Shown piece by piece: positions 35,501-47,500 of a stretch of 64,000 nt of DNA (positions are counted from its first letter, which is position 1; each line of letters begins with the position of its first letter). A model generated the notes under the pieces. That model saw nothing but the letters and a program-made list of their open reading frames with translations. It ran no database searches and was not told where the DNA came from. This stretch comes from Pratylenchus scribneri (taxonomy: Eukaryota; Nematoda; Chromadorea; Rhabditida; Pratylenchidae). The DNA is taken from positions 124,001 through 188,000 of the forward strand of contig JAQSEB010000043.1 of NCBI GenBank assembly GCA_030063045.1, written 5' to 3'. Both the position numbers and the translations under genes were made by a program.

Positions 35501-38500
35501 TGAAGCCGAAACCAATTTCCGAAATGCCGTTGGAAAAGGCAGGGTCGTCAGCCGAAATGGATCGAACAAAAGCGGATAGGGAAGAAAAAATGAGGCCAAC
35601 AGAAGATGAAAGCGAAAGGGAAAGAGTGAAGAATGAAATATTGGAAAATTGGGAACAAGTTGAAAGGCTGAAAAGACAAAGTCAACTGGATAAAGTGGAT
35701 TTGCATGACAAAACAGTGTCGGAATTGATTGATCGACTTCGAACATTAGAAGGATTTTTGGCCCATCATGAAGAGATCAATTTGCCACCATTGCAAAGGG
35801 TTATGGAGGATGCCGGTCGACAAGATCAAAAACGGATGAAAATGAAGGAAGAAATGGCAGCGGATTTGTTGGGAACGGAAAATGAATCACCGGTGGAAGA
35901 GAAAATGGAAAAGGTTGCTTCAGAAGTATTGCCGGAAGGAATTGAAGAGGCAAAGAAACCAATCGAAGAAGAGAAATTGAAAAAGAAGGAAGGAATTTTT
36001 CCGGAATCAAAAGAAGATACGGATAAAATTTCGACGAGAGAAAAACCAAAAGTTGACGAGCAAAAAAGCAAACTTGGAACTGAATCCGCTGATGAGGAAA
36101 AGCCGGAGAATTTGCCTTCGAAATCAGCAGAAGCCATGAAACCCGGAGAGGAAAAACGCAAAAAGAAACGTACAGTTTCCGATATAAAGGCTGACAAAGA
36201 GAAGATCGAAGGAGAAAAGCCATTAGAAGAGAAAAAAAAGCCATCTGAAATCACACCAAAATCTGCTGATGAGGAAGCAAAAAAGAAAACGAAGCGCACT
36301 CTTTCGGATATAAAGGCGGATAAAGAGAAGATTGAAGGAGAAAAACCAGCAGATGAAAAACAAATTCCTTCAGTTGCAGAAAAAGTCGAATCTAGTCAAA
36401 TGAAGCCAGAAATCGCATCCAAACCAGAAGAAGAAGAAGCAAAGAAAAAGAAGAAGCGAACGGTTTCGGATATAAAGGCGGATAAAGAAAAGCTTGAAGG
36501 AGAAAGGCCATTAGAAGAGGAAAAGATGCCATCAACAACTGATTCAGGTCAAATGAAGCCAGAAGTCAAGCCAAAATCTGCTGATGAGGAAGCAAAGAAA
36601 AAGAAAAAGCGCACTATTTCCGATATTAAAGCGGATAAAAAGAAGATTGAGGGAGAAAAACCAGCAGATGAAAAACAATTATCTTCGGATGTAGAAAAAT
36701 TAGAATCTACTCAAAAGCCAGAAGTCGTACCCAAACCCGGAGAAGAAGAAGCAAAGAAGAAGCGAACGGTTTCAGATATAAAGGCGGATAAAGATAAAAT
36801 AGGAGCAGAAAAGCCAGTTGAAGAAGAAAAAATTCAAATAAAGCCGGAAATCACATCGAAATCGGGAGATAAATTGAAAACTGAGATCAAAGATGAAACT
36901 GCAGAGAAAATTAAACCTGGAAAGAAAGGCATCAGGCTCGAAGATGAAAAGAAGGCGGAAGAAGATGAAGCCAAGGCCATAATGGATGAATTGGCCCGAA
37001 AACGCAAAGAGAAGGCTTTAGCCAAAGAAGAAGAGGAACGGAAACGAAAGGAGGATGAAGCCGCGCAACGCAGAAAATCGATTGAAGATAAGCGATTAGC
37101 TGAACAAAAAGCCAAAGAAGAAGCCGAAGCAGCTATGAAAAAGGTCAAGGATGGACAAGAGAAAGTGGATACCACAGTGAAGAAATTCCAATTAGATGAA
37201 GAGAAACCGCCAACCACAAAGAAACCATCAATCGATAAAGGCGAATCAGGTGGGTAGACATTCCTTAAACTTAATTTTGCACTATTTTCTAAAATCTCTT
37301 CTCATCTAAAATATCTAAATTTGCACAAAAATTACTTAAAAACAATAAACTGTTTTCAGAAGCTGTGGTTGATGATGGCAAGAAGAAAAAGAAACGAACT
37401 GTTTCGGACATTAAAGAAGATAAAGCTAAAGCCGAAGCAGGCGAAGAACCAAGCTCAGCCTTCACAATTAAAAAGCCTGGCGATAAAATTGATGAAGAAT
37501 CAGTTTCGCCAATGGAAGAAAAATTAGTGAAATTGGAACAGCCAAAGACGAAAAAATCTGGCGAAAAACTTTCACCAGAGGAAGAAAAAGCTGAACAAAT
37601 GAAAGCAGGCAGAAAAGGAATTCGGCCAGAAGATGAAAAGAAAGCGGAAGAAGATGAAGCCAAGGCCAAAATGGATGAATTGGCCCGAAAACGCAAAGAG
37701 AAGGCTTTAGCCAAAGAAGAAGAGGAACGGAAACGAAAAGAGGATGAAGCCGCGCAACGCCGAAAATCGATTGAAGATAAGCGATTAGCTGAACAAAAAG
37801 CCAAAGAAGAAGCCGAAGCAGCGATGAAAAAGGCCAAGGATGGACAAGAGAAAGTGGATACCACAGTGAAGAAATTCCAATTAGATGAAGAGAAACCGCC
37901 AACCACAAAGAAACCATCAATCGATAAAGGCGAATCAGGTGGGTAGACATTCCTTAAACTTAATTTTGCACTATTTTCTAAAATCTCTATCATCAAAAAT
38001 CTCTAAATTTGCACAAAAATTACTTAAAAACAATAAACTGTTTTCAGAAGCTGTGGTTGATGATGGCAAGAAGAAAAAGAAACTAACTGTTTCGGACATT
38101 AAAGAAGATAAAGCTAAAGCCGAAGCAGGCGAAGAACCAAGCTCAGCCTTCACAATTAAAAAGCCTGGCGATAAAATTGATGAAGAATCAGTTTCGCCAA
38201 TGGAAGAAAAATTAGTGAAATTGGAACAGCCAAAGACGAAAAAAGCTGGCGAAAAACTTTCACCAGAGGAAGAAAAAGCTGAACAAATGAAAGCAGGCAG
38301 AAAAGGAATTCGGCCAGAAGATCAAAAGAAAGCGGAAGAAGATGAAGCCAAGGCCAAAATGGATGAATTGGCCCGAAAACGCAAAGAGAAGGCTTTAGCC
38401 AAAGAAGAAGAGGAACGGAAACGAAAAGAGGATGAAGCCGCGCAACGCCGAAAATCGATTGAAGATAAGCGATTAGCTGAACAAAAAGCCAAAGAAGAAG

Positions 38501-41500
38501 CCGAAGCAGCGATGAAAAAGGCCAAGGATGGACAAGAGAAAGTGGATACCACAGTGAAGAAATTCCAATTAGATGAAGAGAAACCGCCAACCACAAAGAA
38601 ACCATCAATCGATAAAGGCGAATCAGGTGGGTAGGCATTCCTTAAACTTAATTTTGCACTATTTTCTAAAATCTCTTCTCATCTAAAATATCTAAATTTG
38701 CACAAAAATTACTTAAAAACAATAAACTGTTTTCAGAAGCTGTGGTTGATGATGGCAAGAAGAAAAAGAAACTAACTGTTTCGGACATTAAAGAAGATAA
38801 AGCTAAAGCCGAAGCAGGCGAAGAACCAAGCTCAGCCTTCACAATTAAAAAGCCTGGCGATAAAATTGATGAAGAATCAGCTTCGCCAATGGAAGAAAAA
38901 TTAGTGAAATTGGAACAGCCAAAGACGAAAAAAGCTGGCGAAAAACTTTCACCAGAGGAAGAAAAAGCTGAACAAATGAAAGCAGGCAGAAAAGGAATTC
39001 GGTCAGAAGATCAAAAGAAAGCGGAAGAAGATGAAGCCAAGGCCAAAATGGATGAATTGGCCCGAAAACGCAAAGAGAAGGCTTTAGCCAAAGAAGAAGA
39101 GGAACGGAAACGAAAAGAGGATGAAGCCGCGCAACGCCGAAAATCGATTGAAGATAAGCGATTAGCTGAACAAAAAGCCAAAGAAGAAGCCGAAGCAGCG
39201 ATGAAAAAGGCCAAGGATGGACAAGAGAAAGTGGATACCACAGTGAAGAAATTCCAATTAGATGAAGAGAAACCGCCAACCACAAAGAAACCATCAATCG
39301 ATAAAGGCGAATCAGGTGGGTAGACATTCCTTAAACTTAATTTTGCACTATTTTCTAAAATCTCTTCTCATCTAAAATATCTAAATTTGCACAAAAATTA
39401 CTTAAAAACAATAAACTGTTTTCAGAAGCTGTGGTTGATGATGGCAAGAAGAAAAAGAAACGAACTGTTTCGGACATTAAAGAAGATAAAGCTAAAGCCG
39501 AAGCAGGCGAAGAACCAAGCTCAGCCTTCACAATTAAAAAGCCTGGCGATAAAATTGATGAAGAATCAGTTTCGCCAATGGAAGAAAAATTAGTGAAATT
39601 GGAAAAGCCAAAGACGAAAAAATCTGGCGAAAAACTTTCACCAGAGGAAGAAAAAGCTGAACAAATGAAAGCAGGCAGAAAAGGAATTCGGCCAGAAGAT
39701 GAAAAGAAAGCGGAAGAAGATGAAGCCAAGGCCAAAATGGATGAATTGGCCCGAAAACGCAAAGAGAAGGCTTTAGCCAAAGAAGAAGAGGAACGGAAAC
39801 GAAAAGAGGATGAAGCCGCGCAACGCGGAAAATCGATTGAAGATAAGCGATTAGCTGAACAAAAAGCCAAAGAAGAAGCCGAAGCAGCGATGAAAAAGGC
39901 CAAGGATGGACAAGAGAAAGTGGATACCACAGTGAAGAAATTCCAATTAGATGAAGAGAAACCGCCAACCACAAAGAAACCATCAATCGATAAAGGCGAA
40001 TCAGGTGGGTAGACATTCCTTAAACTTAATTTTGCACTATTTTCTAAAATCTCTTCTCATCTAAAATATCTAAATTTGCACAAAAATTACTTAAAAACAA
40101 TAAACTGTTTTCAGAAGCTGTGGTTGATGATGGCAAGAAGAAAAAGAAACGAACTGTTTCGGACATTAAAGAAGATAAAGCTAAAGCCGAAGCAGGCGAA
40201 GAACCAAGCTCAGCCTTCACAATTAAAAAGCCTGGCGATAAAATTGATGAAGAATCAGTTTCGCCAATGGAAGAAAAATTAGTGAAATTGGAACAGCCAA
40301 AGACGAAAAAATCTGGCGAAAAACTTTCACCAGAGGAAGAAAAAGCTGAACAAATGAAAGCAGGCAGAAAAGGAATTCGGCCAGAAGATGAAAAGAAAGC
40401 GGAAGAAGATGAAGCCAAGGCCAAAATGGATGAATTGGCCCGAAAACGCAAAGAGAAGGCTTTAGCCAAAGAAGAAGAGGAACGGAAACGAAAAGAGGAT
40501 GAAGCCGCGCAACGCCGAAAATCGTTTGAAGATAAGCGATTAGCTGAACAAAAAGCCAAAGAAGAAGCCGAAGCAGCGATGAAAAAGGCCAAGGATGGAC
40601 AAGAGAAAGTGGATACCACAGTGAAGAAATTCCAATTAGATGAAGAGAAACCGCCAACCACAAAGAAACCATCAATCGATAAAGGCGAATCAGGTGGGTA
40701 GACATTCCTTAAACTTAATTTTGCACTATTTTCTAAAATCTCTTCTCATCTAAAATATCTAAATTTGCACAAAAATTACTTAAAAACAATAAACTGTTTT
40801 CAGAAGCTGTGGTTGATGATGGCAAGAAGAAAAAGAAACGAACTGTTTCGGACATTAAAGAAGATAAAGCTAAAGCCGAAGCAGGCGAAGAACCAAGCTC
40901 AGCCTTCACAATTAAAAAGCCTGGCGATAAAATTGATGAAGAATCAGTTTCGCCAATGGAAGAAAAATTAGTGAAATTGGAACAGCCAAAGACGAAAAAA
41001 GCTGGCGAAAAACTTTCACCAGAGGAAGAAAAAGCTGAACAAATGAAAGCAGGCAGAAAAGGAATTCGGCCAGAAGATCAAAAGAAAGCGGAAGAAGATG
41101 AAGCCAAGGCCAAAATGGATGAATTGGCCCGAAAACGCAAAGAGAAGGCTTTAGCCAAAGAAGAAGAGGAACGGAAACGAAAAGAGGATGAAGCCGCGCA
41201 ACGCCGAAAATCGTTTGAAGATAAGCGATTAGCTGAACAAAAAGCCAAAGAAGAAGCCGAAGCAGCGATGAAAAAGGCCAAGGATGGACAAGAGAAAGTG
41301 GATACCACAGTGAAGAAATTCCAATTAGATGAAGAGAAACCGCCAACCACAAAGAAACCATCAATCGATAAAGGCGAATCAGGTGGGTAGACATTCCTTA
41401 AACTTAATTTTGCACTATTTTCTAAAATCTCTATCATCAAAAATCTCTAAATTTGCACAAAAATTACTTAAAAACAATAAACTGTTTTCAGAAGCTGTGG

Positions 41501-44500
41501 TTGATGATGGCAAGAAGAAAAAGAAACGAACTGTTTCGGACATTAAAGAAGATAAAGCTAAAGCCGAAGCAGGCGAAGAACCAAGCTCAGCCTTCACAAT
41601 TAAAAAGCCTGGCGATAAAATTGATGAAGAATCAGTTTCGCCAATGGAAGAAAAATTAGTGAAATTGGAACAGCCAAAGACGATAAAATCTGGCGAAAAA
41701 CTTTCACCAGAGGAAGAAAAAGCTGAACAAATGAAAGCAGGCAGAAAAGGAATTCGGCCAGAAGATGAAAAGAAAGCGGAAGAAGATGAAGCCAAGGCCA
41801 AAATGGATGAATTGGCCCGAAAACGCAAAGAGAAGGCTTTAGCCAAAGAAGAAGAGGAACGGAAACGAAAAGAGGATGAAGCCGCGCAACGCCGAAAATC
41901 GTTTGAAGATAAGCGATTAGCTGAACAAAAAGCCAAAGAAGAAGCCGAAGCAGCGATGAAAAAGGCCAAGGATGGACAAGAGAAAGTGGATACCACAGTG
42001 AAGAAATTCCAATTAGATGAAGAGAAACCGCCAACCACAAAGAAACCATCAATCGATAAAGGCGAATCAGGTGGGTAGACATTCCTTAAACTTAATTTTG
42101 CACTATTTTCTAAAATCTCTTCTCATCTAAAATATCTAAATTTGCACAAAAATTACTTAAAAACAATAAACTGTTTTCAGAAGCTGTGGTTGATGATGGC
42201 AAGAAGAAAAAGAAACGAACTGTTTCGGACTTTAAAGAAGATAAAGCTAAAGCCGAAGCAGGCGAAGAACTAAGCTCAGCCTTCACAATTAAAAAGCCTG
42301 GCGATAAAATTGATGAAGAATCAGTTTCGCCAATGGAAGAAAAATTAGTGAAATTGGAACAGCCAAAGACGAAAAAATCTGGCGAAAAACTTTCACCAGA
42401 GGAAGAAAAAGCTGAACAAATGAAAGCAGGCAGAAAAGGAATTCGGCCAGAAGATGAAAAGAAAGCGGAAGAAGATGAAGCCAAGGCCAAAATGGATGAA
42501 TTGGCCCGAAAACGCAAAGAGAAGGCTTTAGCCAAAGAAGAAGAGGAACGGAAACGAAAAGAGGATGAAGCCGCGCAACGCCGAAAATCGTTTGAAGATA
42601 AGCGATTAGCTGAACAAAAAGCCAAAGAAGAAGCCGAAGCAGCGATGAAAAAGGCCAAGGATGGACAAGAGAAAGTGGATACCACAGTGAAGAAATTCCA
42701 ATTAGATGAAGAGAAACCGCCAACCACAAAGAAACCATCAATCGATAAAGGCGAATCAGGTGGGTAGACATTCCTTAAACTTAATTTTGCACTATTTTCT
42801 AAAATCTCTATCATCAAAAATCTCTAAATTTGCACAAAAATTACTTAAAAACAATAAACTGTTTTCAGAAGCTGTGGTTGATGATGGCAAGAAGAAAAAG
42901 AAACGAACTGTTTCGGACATTAAAGAAGATAAAGCTAAAGCCGAAGCAGGCGAAGAACCAAGCTCAGCCTTCACAATTAAAAAGCCTGGCGATAAAATTG
43001 ATGAAGAATCAGTTTCGCCAATGGAAGAAAAATTAGTGAAATTGGAACAGCCAAAGACGAAAAAATCTGGCGAAAAACTTTCACCAGAGGAAGAAAAAGC
43101 TGAACAAATGAAAGCAGGCAGAAAAGGAATTCGGCCAGAAGATGAAAAGAAAGCGGAAGAAGATGAAGCCAAGGCCAAAATGGATGAATTGGCCCGAAAA
43201 CGCAAAGAGAAGGCTTTAGCCAAAGAAGAAGAGGAACGGAAACGAAAAGAGGATGAAGCCGCGCAACGCCGAAAATCGTTTGAAGATAAGCGATTAGCTG
43301 AACAAAAAGCCAAAGAAGAAGCCGAAGCAGCGATGAAAAAGGCCAAGGATGGACAAGAGGAAGTGGATACCACAGTGAAGAAATTCCAATTAGATGAAGA
43401 GAAACCGCCAACCACAAAGAAACCATCAATCGATAAAGGCGAATCAGGTGGGTAGACATTCCTTAAACTTAATTTTGCACTATTTTCTAAAATCTCTTCT
43501 CATCTAAAATATCTAAATTTGCACAAAAATTACTTAAAAACAATAAACTGTTTTCAGAAGCTGTGGTTGATGATGGCAAGAAGAAAAAGAAACGAACTGT
43601 TTCGGACATTAAAGAAGATAAAGCTAAAGCCGAAGCAGGCGAAGAACCAAGCTCAGCCTTCACAATTAAAAAGCCTGGCGATAAAATTGATGAAGAATCA
43701 GCATTGAAATCGCCAATGGAAGAAAAATTAGTGAAATTGGAACAGCCAAAGACCAAAAAAGCCGACGAAAGACTTTCACCAGAGGGAGAAAAAGCTGAAC
43801 AAATGAAAATGGGTAAAAAAGGAATTCGACCAGAAGATGAAAAGAAAGCGGAAGAGGATGAAGCCAAGGCCAAAATGGATGAATTGGCACGAAAGCGCAA
43901 AGAGAAGGCTTTAGCCAAAGAGGAAGAGGAGCGGAAACGAAAGGAGGATGAAGCCGCGCAACGCAGAAAATCGATTGAAGATAAGCGATTAGCTGAACAA
44001 AAAGCCAAAGAAGAAGCCGATGCGGCTATGAAGAAGGCCAAGGATGGACAAGCGAAAGTTGACACACTCAAAGAGCATTCTGATCAACTCAAACCGGAGA
44101 AATCTGAACTAACGAAGGATTCAATTGAAAAAATTGCAGCAGAAAAAGATGAAGTGAAGGGTAAAAAAGAGCCAACCTCATTGATGAAGAAGAAAATGGC
44201 TGAAGAGCAAGAAAAAGCCAAAAAACTTGCCGATGAAAAGAAACGAAAGGAAGAGGAAGAAGAGAAAAAACGAGCAGATGAAGCGAAGAAAAGACGAGAT
44301 GAATCATTGGCCAAAAAGAAAGCACATGAAGATGAAAAGAACAAAGCAAAAACCATCAAAGATGAATTGGGCGAAAAATCCGCTCAACCAAAAGACTTGA
44401 CGGAAGATGAGAAAAGACGAAAAGATCGCGAAGATCAATTGAAAAAGAGGCGTGAAGCAGAAGAAAAAGCAAAAGCCGAAGCAGATGAAGCTAAAAGAGT

Positions 44501-47500
44501 AAGTATTCTGTTCCTTTGAATAAATAAATCTAGAATTATATACTAGTCAAACTGTTTTAATATAAAATATAATGGTTTTTCGTTTGTATAATAAAAATCG
44601 AATTTAACTTAAAGTAAATTTTTAATTCGCTATAAATTATTTTTTCTTATCCAAAAATATATTTTCTTCCTTATTAGCTAAATAAAACTTTGTTTTTATT
44701 CAACAAAAAAAATTTAATTAAACGATAACAAATTTTTATTTACTGGACAAAAAATATATTTTTAGTTTAAAGAAAACACATTTAGAAAACACATTCTTAG
44801 TTAATGAAAACACTTTTTCTTAGTTACGAAAATACATTTTTATTTAAATGAAAACACATTTTTCTTATTTAAACGAAAACACATTTTCCTCGTTAAATTA
44901 AAACGTATTTTTCTTAATTAAATAAAAACACATTTTTATTAGAGAAAACACATTTTTCTTAGTTAAACAAAAATACATTTTTATATAAACGGAAACACAC
45001 GAAATCACATTTTTCTTAGTTAGACGAAAATACATTTTTTTAAACGAAAACACATTTTTCTTAGTTAAACGAAAAATATTTTTATTTAAACGAAAATACA
45101 TTTTTTTAAACGAAAACACATTTTTCTTAGTTAAACGAAAAACATTTTTATTTAAACTAAAATACATTTTTATTTAAAAGAAAACACATTTTTCTTAGTT
45201 AAAGAAAACACATTTTTCTTAAACGAAAATATATTTTTAAACGAAAATATATTTTTAGTTAAACGAAAATATATTTTTATTCGTTAAACGAAAACACATT
45301 TCACTTCTATTCAAGTATTGATGATATTAATTATTAATAAATATTATTTTTTAGGCAATGGATGAGATGGCAAAACGACGAGAGGATGCAAAGAAAAAGA
45401 AAGAAGAAGATGAAAAGAGGAAAAAAGACGAGGCACTATTAAAAGCAAAAGCAGATGAAGAAGAAAAAGCTCAGAAAGCATTGGAGGCCAAAAAGGATGC
45501 AGATGCAGCTTTGAAGAAGGCCATGGATGAGCAAGGAAAAGTGGACACAACCGTGAAAAAATTCAAATTGGATGAAGAAAAACTACCTCAAACAAAACAG
45601 TTATCATCAGATAAAAGCAAAAATGAAGAGCCAAGCTCAGCCTTCACAATTAAAAAGCCTGGCGATAAAATTGATGAAGAATCAGCATTGAAATCGCCAA
45701 TGGAAAAAAAATTAGTGAAATTGGAACAGCCAAAGACCAAAAAAGCTGGCGAAAAACTTTCACCTGAGGAAGAAAAAGTTGAACAAATGAAAGCAGGCAA
45801 AAAAGGAATTCGGCCAGAAGATGAAAAGAAAGCGGAAGAAGATGAAGCCAAGGCCAAAATGGATGAATTGGCCCGAAAGCGTAAAGAGAAGGCTTTAGCC
45901 AAAGAGGAAGAGGAGCGGAAACGAAAGGAGGATGAAGCCGCGCAACGTCGAAAATCGATTGAAGATAAGCGATTAGCTGAACAAAAAGCCAAAGAAGATG
46001 CCGAAGCAGCAATGAAAAAGGCCAAGGATGGACAAGAGAAAGTGGATACGACTGTGAAGAAATTCCAATTAGATGAAGAGAAACTGCCAACCACAAAGAA
46101 ACCATCAATCGATAAAGGCGAATCAGGTGGGTAGACATTCCTTAAACATAATTTTGCACTATTTTCTAAAATCTCTATCATCTAAATATCTAAATTTGCA
46201 CATAAAATTATTTAAAAACAATAAACTGTTTTTAGAAGCTGTCGTTGATGATGGCAATAAGAAAAAGAAACGAACTGTTTCGGACATCAAAGAAGATAAA
46301 ACCAAAGTTGAAGCAGGCGAAGAACCAAGCTCAGCCTTCACAATTAAAAAGCCTGGCGATAAAATTGATGAAGAATCGGCATTGAAATCACCAGTGGAAG
46401 AAAAATTATTAAAAATTCCGGCCAAAAAGAAAACAGATGGCGATAAAATGAAGCAAGAAGAGGAACGAAAACTTAAAGAAGCCGAACAGGACAAGAAATT
46501 TGAAGAACAAAAACAAAAAGCTGATGAAGATAGGAAACGAAAAGAAGAAGAACGTAAAAAGAGAGAAGAAGAACAAGAAAATGAACGAATTCAACGAAAA
46601 AAGCAACGAGATGAAGCCAGAAAATTGGAAGATGAGGAAAGGAAGAGAAAAGACGCTGAAGAAGAAAAACAGGCGAAAGAACAACGAAGACAGGCCGCTG
46701 AAAAAAGGAAACGAAAGGATGATGAAATGAAGGCAAAACAAGCGGAAGAAGAGAAGAAACGGGCTGATGAACTAAAGAAGAAAGAAGAGGATCGAAAACG
46801 TAAGGAAGCGGAAGATGACAAGAAATTTGAAGAGCAAAAACGGAAAGCTGATGAAGATCGGAAATGGAGGGAGGATGAACGTAAAAAGAAAGAAGAGGAA
46901 CAAGAAAATGAGCGAGCTCAATGGAAAAAGCAAAGAGAAGAAGCAAGGAAATTAGCCGAAAAAAGGGATAAAGAAGAAGCCGATGCTGAATTGAAAAAGA
47001 CTAAGGATGAACAGGAAAAAATGGATTCAACTTTGATGAAAGAGAAATTGGATGAAGAGAAACCCCAAATTGCAAAGAAGTCCTCAATCGGAGGCAAAGA
47101 ACCTGATGAGGAACCAAGCTCGGCTTTCACTATTAGAAAGAAATCAACTGAAAAAATGGCCGAAGAAGAATTGCAGAAATCACCAAAAGAAGAAAAGCTC
47201 GTGAAACTACCAGCCAAAAAGAAGGACGACAGTAAGGATGATGAACAAATTGGAAGAAAAAAACAAGATGAAATGAAAAAATTAGAGGAAAATAAATTCG
47301 AAGAACAAAAACGGAAAGCAGAAGAAGAACGAAAACGAAGGGAAGAAGAACGTAAAAAGAAAGAAGAGGAACAAGAAAATCAGAAGGCTGCTCGTAAAAA
47401 ACAACGAGAGGAAGCCCGGAAATTAGAGGATGAAGAGAGGAGGCGAAAAGAAGCTGAAGAAGAAAAGAAAGAAGCTGAACAAAAACAAAAAGCTGCTGAA

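Noticed and set aside
37365..43455. Array-2 units as nine independent 193-codon genes
   Set aside because: They end with Gly-Gly-stop only by reading into GTGGGTAG donors; acceptors and phases join them in one frame.
44898..45167. Minus-strand ORF rich in Asn, Lys, Phe and Leu in intron 43
   Set aside because: It is the translation of the AT-rich intronic tandem repeat and has no features of a protein gene.
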